The notes: generated from the sequence alone by a model not told the origin. 64,000 nucleotides of DNA from Glandiceps talaboti (GCF_964340395.1 NC_135550.1:5789101-5853100); one strand, 5' to 3'; counted from the first letter of the stretch, positions 35,201 to 50,200 are shown. Program-made: numbers and translations.

Positions 35201-38200
35201 AGACCTGTTTCAGCATTTCTTGCAGCAAAGTAATTGATATCTGCTTTCTTCAAATCTTAGTACTTTACAAAACCTGACACTCTCCAATAAATCATTAGTC
35301 CCGATACAATGCAAGTACAAGTTGTCAACACTTCTTATCACCATAAAGTGATAAAATGTGGACATCAAACCACTTATCTCCTATCAGACAACATTCCTAT
35401 CAAAGCTACCAACTTGATAGCAGGAATGCATAAATGCATTAACGAGAGGTCTTCAACCTATTACAAATCTTCTCTTTTCTTTGTATTAAAATGTGACAGT
35501 GACACATCTCTTTCTTAAAGAGTACTCTGTCTGGCTATTTTGACAGACGTGATTTGGTGGTACTCCTGTGTAAGAAGCTATGAACTTAAAATACGATAAG
35601 AAAGGCAATTTCAAAGAAATCCGGCAAAAGTACATCATGTATGCAAATGAAACATTGGCTACACAGCCAACAAAGCTACATTCCCCTTTTTTTGATGTTG
35701 TAAATCTTCTCATCTGGTGCAACAAAATCTAATTAATATTTCCACATGTTATCATCTGGCACGACAAGAAATTTAATTACAATCGTTACATTTTAGTCAA
35801 CTGAATATCTCAAAAATATCAAAGAATATGCCAACCTTTGGGGGTTTAAATTTGGCGATGATCTCCTTAGATATTAATGGTAGCTTATGCAAAGAAAGGG
35901 TAACAATACTGATAAAGATGCTGTTACATCAAACGATTGACGAAACACTGTTGGTAAGATTTTTGTCTAACCAGACGATAAAAAGTAGCAATATTAATGA
36001 GATTTTTGACTTCTGTAATCTACATCCTGTTTATTCCAGCAACCAGCTCTGTAATCTAAATTCTCTACCACCTCTGTAAGCTACATCTCATTTATTCCAG
36101 CTACCAGCTCTGTAATCTACCTACATCCTGTTCATAGTTTTTCAAAATATACACCTAAGTTTCGCTTCCAAGTTATCTTTTCTGAACTGAATATTTTTTG
36201 TCTTCTATAAGCTGCTTCAGCCTGTGGCCATCATTGTAAATAAATTATCTATCTATCTATCTATCAAAGGAGTCAAGAGAACATACATCAGTCACATATG
36301 TCACACACTTAACATTTGCCACTAGATCACCCAAGCAATGTAACGTCAGCAAAAAATCAAACTGTCTCATTTATGTCTCTCAGTCATCACATACTTTTAA
36401 TAAGGTTGTAAGGATATGTCAGTTTTACTTTAATATTGATGATAATCACCTCATCCGAGATCAGATTAAAAAGACCTTTCAATAGAGCAAACTATTCCCT
36501 AAAGTATACAGCTGGATAGAGCCTACAACCCTCCATGCTAACTGTAACGTATTATCTTTAATCTGCAGAAGAGGAAAACATAGCTTCCAGGTTGGGCATA
36601 ATAACTACTGTCAAAGGAAGTCAGTAAAATCAGCAGAATTGCCGTATCAATAATTTCATCTGATGTTTTCCCTATGAGGAAAGAGTCACTTTGAGTGTCA
36701 CAAGACTGCAAGCTGGCAACCTTTGCCAATACAATGCAATCAGTGTGCGAAATTAACACCGGTCTGCAGGTCTGAGACCAACAGATTTCTGTTCGGACCG
36801 ACAGTTTTTCAGAATTACAACAACTTTTTGGTCATAATGACCAATTAGAATATGGAGTCAATAATGTATTCAAAAGATATATCCAATTTTTCCTTCACAA
36901 ATCTCATCTTAAATTACCTCTTTTACTCTCACTCAAGTCAAATTAACCTATCAATCGTCAGAACTAGCTTGCTAGTGTTGTTGTCAATGCTGATATACAG
37001 TCATTTGATCTGTAAGGTAGGGGTTGTTGATGCAGATACAGGTTGTGAACGTGAACTGCACTGATGTTGTGAACATTATGTGAACTTCATACAAGAATAA
37101 CAGAACAACGTTGGGTTTTTGAGAGCCAGTTCCAGATTTGACATCATCTACATACAAATTCAGAGAAACACCACCCTGAACTTCTGCTTCACTTTGGGGG
37201 GGGGTTTCACTGGCTGTGGACCGCATTGCTCCGATTGTGAGTCCGTAGAAAATTTCATGGATTTCCAAATCTGAAGACAGCAAAGCTTGCATATTTTGAG
37301 CATGAACACAAAAAAATAAATCAACTTACCTAATAGGATCAATATTGTCTTTTCTTGACTTTCGTTGTTGTTCACTCATATGTTCCCACTTAAAATGTAA
37401 ACTCCAATCAAAACCTATATACACAGTCAATGAAATAATCAACAAATCACTATTAATTTCTCATCGACGTCATTTTCTTCACAAACACATTTCTTAATAA
37501 TCCCTTCTAATCAACAATATATGAAATATACAAAAAAAAGTACATAATCTGCTTCGAAGAAATAACTTGATTTTGAAATTATGCTTAGGCCACCATCCAG
37601 AGATGTCAATGATATGACAGGAAATATAGAATGATTTTGATAATAGATTGGAGGATGTTGGGGGGTGAGGATCGAAGTACAGACATACAGTAAGTATAGA
37701 ACTCATATTTATAAGAAAATACACCAAAAAAAAGATAGATTTAACACAAGTAAAGATTTTTATGATCAGATATAGGGTTAGTACCCATTTGGTGACCTTG
37801 GTTATGATTTGATCAACATAAAGAGGGGGTGAGCTGAGAGTAACTTATTGATGAAAACTGACAATTTTGATGACTATGATACATTTTGATCAGAAATGTT
37901 CCGCTGATCAAAAGATAACCATGGGTCGATCCACTCATATATTAATTTCTCTCCACTTTTATTTCCCCACTGTGTCATTTCATGCAGAGAAACTTTGGAG
38001 ATTTTTTTTTACCTCCCCGGAACAAGACATTTTCTTGGCTAGCTGCTCCATGGTAATCAAATGTATCCATATCAATAATGTCAATTACAGGACACACCAA
38101 GTGAGTGGAGTCCTATGAGATATAGAAATGAACAACTCCAACAAAACATGGCAATATGAAAATAAAATCCATGATTTCACAAAATATTTCATATTATTTG

Positions 38201-41200
38201 TTTCTGAATTGTTTTCAATTAAGGATCATTTTCATTTTTTGTGAATTAAATATTCTGACTTCCAATCTCTATCTGACACGATGTTATCAGTATTCTCCTT
38301 TTAAATACCTCTGATAATTTGTCCATTTTCTGAAAAAATTTCCAATGTTCTTTCTCTACTCTTATTAAAATTGCTGTAGTTGCCAAAAGATAAACTTCAT
38401 TTTAATTGTTTTACTCGAGAGTCAGATTTTGTGACTTCAAATTTTTTCACCAGTCTACTTGATTCTATTTAATATAAATTTGATTAATTTGTCCAAAACA
38501 TTTGATATCCTTAATACTGTATAAAGCCCAGATAAGAATTCTTAATTGCTCGTTTGGCTCCATTAAGTTGTTTTACTGAATGATGAGCAAAAAACACTAG
38601 CATACATTTTTGTTATCGAAAAAATTTACAAATTTGACATAGGTATTAAAGTTAACAGGAAATGTTATCATTTTAGCGAAACTTAATTTTTTTCTTCAAC
38701 TTTCTGAAAATCATGAAATATGTATGGACCATTTTATATTCATCATGTCATATGTATCATGTATATTTTCCCTTCCCACTTCTTAATATTACTTAATATC
38801 TAATTTTTTTGTTTCTCGTCTTCTTACATTCAAAAAATAACATCTTAAGATTTTCAATATGGTGTATTATAATTCAGGTTCATGTATATTTGAGATAATA
38901 TAGTTTTGTACTGTTGATGCAAGTCCAGCTACTTTACACCATACCCCTGTGATTTGTAGGACAAAGAACTATACAAAGGTACGAAAAGTATGTGAAAGGA
39001 AGGTACTGGAAAATAAAGAGAGAGAAATAAAATACATACAGAAATGAAATTGTAAAATATGAGAAACATGAATGGGGGAATACAGATACATGAAGGTTGG
39101 GTGTGTTGGGAGTTGAATAGAGTTTGGAACATTCTGGAATCAGAAAAAATCTGGAATCATTGATAGATGTAAAGTCTATCTATAGAATGGTTGATTTGTC
39201 GTTCTGTAGCATATGCTCTTCTATTACTTGCTAACACATGTTAGTGAGTGATAACTAAGGAACATCCCTAACAACTAATCTTTAAGTCCTTCTTCTGCTT
39301 GAATGTATGACTTTCTAGTTTCATAGAAATATATGAATTCATAACTGCCTTTATTATAAACCAACCACAAGGCATCACTAATATTTGATGAACACTGACC
39401 AATATTCTAATTCAATATGCTATGTAATTTTTGGAGTTCTTTAATATACAACACTTCACATAATTACAGCGTAATATTATAAATTCATAAAATGTGAAGG
39501 AAGTGGCTTCGATATAAATCATTAAATTTCTCCTTTTTCCAGATTTCATCATAAACTGGTATAATAGTGAATCTGGTGTATATGACTGCCAGTTCCACAA
39601 ATAAGCTAAAAATTTCAGGTAAAAAAAAAACCAAACAGTCAACTTTTCAGATAAAATATACTGCTAATGCTATAAAGTACATTTTGTATATCACATGAGC
39701 TGAAAACAAGTTTTCAATTTGTATAATACTCCTGTTTTTAATGACAATTTTCAGTGAGTTAACATGTATAGTGAAGCTTTGGGTTAGTTTTTGAACTCTT
39801 GCATGGTAGTACGCAAGCTGGCAAAAAAGAAGCACAGCCAATAGTTAAATTTGACATCTATAATTCCTAACAAACTTTCATTTCTTGCAACATTGTTTGT
39901 ATCTTGAATAACCAGCACTGATATATACATGGGGTGGAAGGGGAGGGTCGGGAGGAGGCGGTGTCATAATTAAAGAATTTCAAATTAACTTTGATATCCC
40001 AGGAAGTGAAAGGTTACATTTCTTTATTGTTTTTGTTATATAGAGAAATCCAATTTAGTAAATTAAATTGCAGTTCAGACCTTATCAGAAAACCAATTTT
40101 AAATGGACAATATTGATGAGAAAATTTAGCTGTCATGTCAAATACTTATCAAGGAACTTGAGTTCACTTAATATTATGTTGCAAACACAATCCATCATTG
40201 TCTGATAAATTCACCCCTTTTTGACATCCAAGGGTTCTACAGACTGCTGTCTATTTCATCATCAATACATTTCATCATGTAGATTTCATTGCTATTGAAT
40301 TTACTATCTACATTTCAGCCCTTGTTAATTTCACTGTGCACCTATCATTGCTAGTACATTTCACCCTGTCTATTTCACCCCTAGTAAATTTCATCCTGTG
40401 TAGATTTCATTGTGAGTTAATTACACGATGTATATTTCATGGTTAGTAGATTCCACCTTGCACATTTCATCAGTTGTAGTAAATTCACCATGTATATTTC
40501 AGCACTGGTTATTTTCACTGGGTCAAAATGAGAATGAATAATGTCCTGTACCTCCACGGAGGTCTGTTGAAGCTCCTACATATTTAAACGTATCCATGTT
40601 GATGACATCTATAACAGGACAAACCACCCTTGTATGGTCCTATGTTATTAATATGCAAGATAAAAAGGCAAAAAACAGCACATCAAGATACACACGATTA
40701 AAGACACCTTTCCAATAAAACAGTGCCCTCTATTGAGAAAGCATAGAGATGACATGGCTGAGAGGTCAAAGTTGAAATCTGAATATTCAAATGAAATATA
40801 CATGATATTCATGTAATTGACTGAAACATTACTCTTATTTTTTGTTTGTTTTAGGTCTAGCTTGATAGAAAATCAAAAGTGAAAATAATATGCTATTTTG
40901 AGGACAGCATTAAAGATAGAGGTATTTTTGCATGTTTCCAACATATCTGCTCTTTGTGCAAGATTTGAATGAAAACTCACATGCCATAAAACATTGTTGA
41001 GCTTCTGGATGGCAAGGGTTTCTTTTTTATCAGAGACCCCAGTATCTTTACTACTTAGGGATCAACATTAGAATCACAGAACATGTCACCAGTCTGAGAT
41101 TTCAATCTTTTGTCACCAGATCTCAAAAAACTAATCAGGAAAGGCATGATATTACCTCCCTCTGACCTCTGACCTTTCACCAAGTGACATCATATTAACC

Positions 41201-44200
41201 TTTCATTCCCAGATGACTTATTGGAAAGACTGCCATGATTAATAACATACACACTGTCGGAGCATGCAAACATGTTATTAAAGCAAAGATCTGTATGAGC
41301 AGTTACAACATGATTCTTGCATGAATATCATGAATAAGAAAAGCCACAGAGTGCCAGCAGGAACATCATGCACTCTATTCTCTAAAGCCAGCCGTGTAGA
41401 TTTTGTTTGTATTATTAAAGAAATAAGGAGATTCGAAGTACTACCTGACGTAAGTGTCTCAAGATATTAAACTAGAATGTATGTACGCCTTGGTACATAC
41501 AAATACACTTTGGAGATATACTATACACAGTTTGATATAGTCATTTCTTTGGACTTGAAATGTACATGCAGAATTACTAATGGAAATTGACAAAAGTTTG
41601 CTTCAAATGAAAAAAAAATGACTGAGTTAATTAAATTTCTCATAAATAAGTCAATTAACCATTTCTCATATAAAATTCAGTGGGAATGTGAGGCTTTAAT
41701 TCAGTAATGATAAAATGTGCTGGTACTTGATGATATTAAAGATACTCTGCCATATTGTATGTACTATGATTACTGGATTAATTTCATGAAATATACATAT
41801 TTTAATAATTATACAGATCTTCAGAAAAAGTCTTCTGTATAAATTACTATTAAGCCGTCTCGAAAAGATAAAAGTTGTATTATAATTTTCACAGAATCGA
41901 CAGACATTTTGGCAAGGATAAAAAGAGAAATATGAATTTATGTTATACTCGATTTCAAATATTTGCACAATACCCCAAGCATTGAAAAATATGAAATATT
42001 TTCGAGTAAAAGTACCAGCAAATTGTAATCCTTTTGTTTTTCACAGATGTCATATATGACATCTGTCCATGCCCATGTTTTTTGTAAATTAGTATAAATT
42101 TGTACACCTTTTGTTTTTGACATATGTCATGTACATGATGATGAAGCCAAGTTCAGTTCTGTGCCCAACTTTTACTGTAATTTAGGTTTTGACACTAGTC
42201 CTACATCAAAACCCTGAGTTCAATTCCATAAACATTTTTTTTGTAAACTAGTCAATGTGATGTACAAACAAAGAAAAAAGTTCAATTCCATGTCCCTTTG
42301 TGTCTGATTAATTCACCCCAGACAAGATGAGATATATTACAGTACTACTGAACATTGTCACTTTTGGAGTATTCACCCATATCATATAATTACATAGTGA
42401 ACTCACATCTTCAGCGATGGTAAATTTTAAAGTCCAATTTTAGACAACCCCCTAATTACATGTAATGTTCTCAAAATTTTATCAATATCCATTATTATAA
42501 TTTTAAGAAACCAGTTTCCTGAAGATCAAGGCTTTATTTAGACTGGACATCCAAAATTCAATGTATAGTCAAACTAAATTATTTGACAATCCTAATTTTT
42601 AATCAATTTAAAAATATTTTCTATTTTCCATCTTTAAGCTATATATATATATTCAAGTTTCATAATCAAACATTTTTAAAATATTTGTTATAACTGGGCG
42701 ATGGCAAACACAGATGTTTTGTCTAGATAAAAGACACCCTTTGAAAATACCAGCATATTTGTAAGGCAACAAAGATCAGACAGCAGCAACTCATTTGTGA
42801 TCAGCATAGTCAGCCCATACACCATCTGAGGCATTCTGGTTCAAGTCACATTTGAACTGAAACCACTGCAGTCAGTATGTGGAAAACCACAACTGTTGAA
42901 CCCAGTCTTTCATCATCCAGCCGACCAATGTTTATGAGAGAGTAGGAAACACTGGTGTTGAAATACAGAGTAGTTTGTGTAGTGATATGATACACATAGT
43001 GACTGTAACATATGGTGTAGTATGACAAAAAATTAAGCTATATCATGTGTGTACTTGTAGTGTGGACTCTAAATACAGAACTGGAGCTTAATTGACACTG
43101 TCAAATCTTATTGTTTGGATCACTTATATTTAATAACACAGCAGCTCTGGCCAAAATTCCATATAGTACAATGCATTTTCAATACATACATTGTAACATT
43201 CACCACCCCCCCCCACCCCCACCCCACCCCCCACCCCGGCTGAGCTGCTGAACTATTTTTTTCTTTTTCAAATTTTGAGACTCACTTTAAACCAATCAGA
43301 TTTGCCCACACATTAACAACCCATCAAATTTGTTGGTCCTATCAACTATGCAGAAGACCAATGTATCATTCTCTAAAACATTTGGCCAGGAAATAAAAAT
43401 GACAAATTTGACACACTCACTGCTACAACCTCACAACTTCCTACATATAATTACCATACCATACAGGTTGGAACATGTAAATCAATGTCTGTGGTTCAAT
43501 ATATCGTCGGGTGAAAATGAGATGTTTGCAAGAAAAGTAACATACAAATACACTATATTAACTCATATTGTTTCATTTTATAATGAATATGATATTTCTT
43601 TTGGTTGATTCAATAATGTGTATTGCAGAGTTGTTGAATTTTGTGAATTACACCGAAGACATTCAAATGCAGTGAAAAATTCAAACGAAAATGTAAACAA
43701 ATATATGAATGCGACAATTGGTATATTGTGTTGTATTCCTAGCTGCCAGAGTTGTGAATTCCATCAAAAAACATTAATACGTAGTGAAAAATTGACATGA
43801 AAAATTTGCCAAAACAAGATACATGAATGCGACAATCAGTGAATGTTGTATTCCTTGTTGGCAGTATGAAAGAAAACTAATAAGAAGAAATATCTGTACA
43901 AAGGTATGTGTCATGAATGTAGTGAAAAAAAATCAATTTGTTTGTCAAAAACTATGTGAATGCTACAACCAGTGAAAAGCTGTATTCCTTGCATGCTGGC
44001 AGTATGAATGAAATATAAGAAGCGATCAAAACTATATTCAGGTCTGTGTCATGGCAATTAAAAGATGTGTACAAACCTTGACAGAAAAAAATGAATAATA
44101 CAAAAATTGTGTTAAAGTAAATTATGTAAAGATGATTGTAGGAGGTGTAATATCTTTGCTTAGAATGTGAATAGATATATAAATTGTGTGTTGACATACC

Positions 44201-47200
44201 TCCTTGACCCTCTGTAGGAGTGGAAGAAGCCAGCCTTTGTTTGCCTCTATATGACTATCTAGAAACGTTAGCACGCTAGCCGTCGCAGCATTGGCACCCC
44301 GCACACGCGATCGTATAAGACCTAGACATTTAGAAGGACATAATAACATCAGTAAAACATTTCTCATTACTTCACATTCATTTTCTATTTAACTACTTAA
44401 CAACATGATTATTTCAACTGGAATTTCACTAATGTATTACAACTAACACTTTAAGAAAAAATAAAAAAGACTCAGTGTCACACTGCCTTGTAAAAGTCAG
44501 TGTTGCCATGGAAACTGTCTGGCTATTTAAGTGAAGTAATGGGTTGATTGGCAAACCATGCTCTGTTCTCCAATTACTTTAAAATACTGGAAAAACCCAT
44601 GCAGTTTAATCAAAGTAAATTGTTAGAAGTCATTACATCCTAACAGTCTGCGATGGAAAGTAAATTTATTGTAAATGTGCTACAGAATTGGATTGATATT
44701 CACTTCATGGCTTCCATGGCAACCAATACACGTAAATACAATAATCTTGGCTATTAAATGGTAATTGTATTAAAACATGATTTATTTAATTTTTCAAGGA
44801 ATTTGCTTTCACTGCTGCCACTGATGTCCTTTGACCGAACTCCCAATCTGTAGCCTAGTACCACACATTATACATGCAGATCACTGGAAGTTAGTTATGA
44901 CGAAGACAGACTGATTCTCTTTTTTTATCATTATTGGATTCCTTGAAAATGGATTCCTTCAAAGCAGAAAATCATAAATATATAACACCTTATGAACTTT
45001 TACGTGATATATTTCAGAATGAAATCCAATAACTGAAAAGACACCAGAAATAACGGAAACCTTCCTCGCTATGTATCATCCAGGTTTAAATAACCTTTGA
45101 CACGACTGATCATTGGCTTTTTTGACACAATGCAGACATTTCTACATTTTGGAAGTTAGATGTATTTCATTACAAGAACTCTCCACACTTATCATATCTT
45201 ACCTTCTCTTTTGGAATTTCTTAAAACTTTCACTTTTGGCAATTGTGTTAATGATAGTCCAACTTCAGCTGCGAGAAGAAAATATGAGATATTGATAGAG
45301 AGAGAAATATTTTACAACTGAATACATTGAAAGACTCACAATTCTGTCACGACAGAAAATTGAAAAGAACACATTTTCAGTTATGAGAAAGGGGGGGGGG
45401 GGGGGATAATGAAGACATCAAGAGAAAAGAAAATCTATGAAAATATTGAAATGTTGTAGCTGGAAAGAAAAGTAGAACTTCGAAGTAACCCAGCTGTTGT
45501 CTATACATAGGCGTAATGAGTCATCTTCAAACACATATGTCGTCTGCTGTGTATCAATGTCAACATCACCTGCACTGCTTACACTGTATACATATTGTAT
45601 GTGTATGTGTTTCTAATCTACCATTTATTTTCCAACACCATGAATCTTCTCATACCTACAATGATTGCAGTTCCTCATACAATACAATATATTCTCATAC
45701 ATTTTGGATTCAACTGTTTTTTCATTCTCATCGGGGCAGTTCTAAACAGATCTTGACGTTTTTTAAACTTTAGTACGTGTAAGCTATTCAAATTGAATAT
45801 TTCAAAGATATTCATATCAAAGATATTCATATCAAATCTAGCAAATTTGTAGTTTCTTTCTTTTTACACAAAATTTCCTTTTGAAAATGACAGTTCAAAT
45901 CTAACCAATTTAAAGATCATGAAGGTTATTATCGAGGTTATTATGAACTAAATTTTTCACTTGAGTAAAAAAGCTTATAAACTCAGCTCTGTCACTTTCA
46001 ATCAGGCTGAAAAACTGAACTTATTTTTTCACAAATTCTTATCAAATTCAGAAAATACACAATTTCTCCAAAACTTAATATAAACCACTTTCTTCTTTTA
46101 TCACATACCGGTAATTATATCACTCTATACATAACTTTCATATAACATAAATTATCACTTCATATAAAAGCTAATTAACCAAGTCAAATTTGGAATCATT
46201 TCTAAAAGACATATTTTTACCAAAATTCTGTTATATTTCCACCTATACGTTTATGATTACTCATAGCTATTTTCTCTCCCTGCCCTAATTATGCATAAGT
46301 GATATACAGTTTGCCTACAGGGTAAGCCAACTGGATATCACCTGGTTTAACTTAATACCCAGTAATCTTAACAACTAGGCAGCCATCAAAGCACACACGA
46401 CTTAACTATATAAATGATAACATTCAAATACCAAACAGATAATGGTTTATCTTTAGGAAAACTTGCTCTTGGCTATAACTCTTAAAGTATGAAGTCACGC
46501 TATCGTTTATAGTCAATGATGGGCACTTTCACTCAAGTTTCATTATAATATTTACAATGGAAATATACACATAATATGCTAGAAATGCCACGTCCTCTTT
46601 CTAGAATAAGCTAGATGAACATAAATGAAGAAATACAGCAATTTTGTAGATTTAAATCTAGGTTTTTGATAAACTATGTTTATAAACATGTTCTTTTACT
46701 CTCTAATTAAATGCTATATTTTTGTTACCGTTTTACTTAGAAATAGAGACTGGTAAGAACATTGTCCCCATCAAGGAACTTGGTTAAAAGTACCACTCAA
46801 ATCCAGGATGCTCTCCTTTGTGATTGGCCGACCCTGTTTTCCATTTCCCAATAACTTAGTAACGACATCATTGGACAAAACAGCAGTTTACCGAACACAG
46901 TAAAAAAGAACACCTGTGTTTTGAATACGGTAAAACACAATTCAAGCACTAACATTTGGTTTTTCAAAGGCATTATTGTGTACAGGACATTGGGAAAATT
47001 CAGGATGGATACATCAGATTCTGCTTTGAATGAGATCTTGTACAATGCTGTATATGTATCTTACTAAGCAATAAGATAATAATTAACCTTTTTTTATTTT
47101 TTTGTTTTTATTTGTTTTTATTTGCGGGTTCTCTAAAACTTTACAGATATGGAAATGACAGATATGGAAAACTTATTGACAAATGGTCAGGCCTCACATG

Positions 47201-50200
47201 TCAGAGTGTAAATCATTTCCCCATCCCTGTCAAAGTACATGTACTACTGTATTTCCCGCATTTCAGTTTCTGTACTCCTTTCAAATAGATTTGAAACTTC
47301 CTAGAGTGCTAATTTGTTCCAATTACTCAATCTGATTGAAATCCGATGTAACGGTCAGCTAGTTGTTTCAGTTTAGATTTTGCATGCACCATCATTTGTT
47401 TTACACGTTCACTTTCAATTGCCAGCAACCTCTGAGGGCAGCAAGGAAGACCAAACCATGTACATATGAAAATATGTGGAATCCGAAGGTAACAAAAAGG
47501 TCAACTAAATTAGATTTTAATTAATCAGTTTACAAAATAGTGTTAGTGCATAAAAGAACCCGGGTTAGTTGTAACATGATGGTATGAATATTGTGAACAG
47601 CAGGTCAACAACTGTCATTCTCAATATATCATTTTTCACTTTGTTGGGCAAAAAACAGAAACATCATTGAATGACAACGGTAACTTTTCATTTATATCAT
47701 TGTTTACGACAAAGTTAAAGCCCCCCCCCCCCCCCCCAACATTTTGTACATTAAATCATAAACAGTGAACTTCTCCCCTGTCTAAGATTAAAATGTGTTG
47801 TTCGTCTTGTCATGGGGGGGGGGGGTGGGGGGGGTGAACAGACTCAAATAATGGCTTGCCATATTTTCTAGTTACATTCTCTGTAAAGTACATCAGACCA
47901 CCACAGTGTATTGTACAGATCACATAGAACTGGTTTGGATATCAATAACATCATCTCATATACTTACCATCATCACTGAAATCATCTACTAATATTATCT
48001 CTTTGATTAACTGAGGATGGCTCCTGTTTAAGACACTGTAAGTGAAAACAAAGAGAAATGTCACATTGGCTTGGCTCACAATGTAACAGCTATCAGTCCT
48101 ACAGTTGTGTTTATTAGTCATATCAGAGGTTGGTGTTATCTGCAGCTAAATGCTATGTTCACATGTTACAAATGGGTATCAGTAGAGTGTCAGGGTGTAG
48201 CTTATAGTAAGCATAGCATCACACATTCTGTGAAAGAGAAAAATGGCCACCATCTGAAGTCATCATTCCGTAATTCAGACTTGCAAAAAGAACATTAGTG
48301 CCTGGGTATCAGTTTTCAAATAGCAGTAGGGGTGGAGAGATATATTTTTGTAATGGACAAATGATATCTGAATTCACACTACAAAATGTTGGGCCACTGC
48401 AGCAACCACTACATGTACATGACTGTTCCATGTTGAATGTACTTGTAAAGCATTCCATGTTAAAACAGTAGCAAGTCAAGATAATGTTAACGTGATCACT
48501 ATGTGTCAAGTTTAACATGTAGAATGGTGTGACTTCATTAACGTAGGCGAGGCATTTGCGCTAAATTTACACAAAACTTTATAGGGGACACACCATTGGC
48601 AATAAATGGTTTACACCTTCCAATTTGACATGCGAAGAGAATTGACATACATCAACATACAGATTCTAATTAGTGTGAATGCAGCTGTGAATGAAAGGGT
48701 CGGCAAGTAATCTTGACATTTCTGTATGAAAGCTGTAAGCCGTCTTGATTCAGATATACTGTTGGGTTGTTAATCCTTGCTAGACCATGTCTAATGCCTA
48801 GTCATACTACTGTCAAGGCAATATGTAATCAACAAATGAGGCTTTCTGGGTTCACTGCATGTTTTCAGTATTTTGCTGAAGTCTACAGACTCTACATGTA
48901 TATGTAACACTGATAAAATCTATAGTTTCATAAATTGCTGACAGTTACATTAGGGGTACTATAACATCTCATAGTAATTATACACATGTGTGAATAAGGG
49001 TTTCCGCTCTTCAAAAATAACTACAAATGAACACTGTTTTCACAGCAATCTAGCCAAATTTGTGAATGCAAGAAGCAATTGAGGATACATCTGTTAGATC
49101 ATAACCTTGCTATAATACAAATGAGTTTATAGAAGAATGAATGGAAAGTGAGCTGGGGGTGGAAGGGGGGTATGAGGGGGTGGGCATAAACTTACCCAGC
49201 ATAATTAATACATCACATTATACAAATTGTTACATAGATAAGTATGATACACATTTTCAAACTCCTAGCTTAGAATCCAGTCCTGTGGGGATTTCTAAGC
49301 CCTCACCATTCCCTTGCAATGTTCTAAGCGCAAAATCCACACATGACTAGATTCAAAGTTAACACAATCCACTTCAAAGATATTTGCATTATGTGGGAGA
49401 GGGTTTTTAACTTCATAACACTGTCAATCAAATGTATATTTCAGTTCCACTCAGAATCCACTGATTTTTATTCTAGTACCGTCACAAAGTAACCCTATAC
49501 TAGCTTAGCCTAGAATCATTACTTTCAATTCATGGAGGCTAGGTAGAATCAAACTTCTACCTCTACGCTCATTTCAAGAAATTTTGATATTCTGAGACAG
49601 GATAGCATGAATGTCATTCTGAGGTAGCAAGTAATCTTTGTTTCTAAGCATCTCAATAATTAAGTGACATCTACCCAAATTTAGAACAACATTTTATTCT
49701 CAATCACTATGAATGTATCAGTGCTTTTGTTATCGCAGTAGTTAGGTAAAATCTACCCAGAGTTACTTGTCATCGATTTTATCAGGATTCCCTACCACTG
49801 TACAAGTGTTTTTGTTATGGCTGTAAGTAGGTAAAATCTACCCAAGTTCCATGTCATTTTACCAGGATTCCCTACCAACATGACAGTATCATGTATTGGG
49901 AACTACACCAGTTTTAACAGATTTTCCTATTTCAATTACCAGAGTTCCCAGCCCTTAGCAAAAATATCGTTTACGGTTTGGTAGCTCTTTTTGGGGCCTC
50001 CCAAATACACCCATGGTAAAATCAATGCATGTGAAAACAGTTGAAAATAAGACTCCATTTCCTCTCTCTACAGCTACATGTAAAGTTCTGGTTCTTCAGC
50101 TTTGGCAATAGCTCTGCTGGAATTAATTAGACGTTGTTTTGAATTGCTTAAGTGCAGAACCAAATTGGGCTGGAAGAAAAGACATCACCAACAGCCACTT

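Larger units (their letters stand above)
27349..37329 (-). other. GALNT intron, about 10 kb, no gene seen
   Basis: No exon of the family was found here. It contains a 34-bp tandem repeat (28707-28855), a GACT simple repeat (32107-32277), a minisatellite-like block (33155-33375), a 180-bp foldback (34998-35177), an ATCT array (36239-36266) and a coding-like open frame at 36984-37292. Confidence 0.7.
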
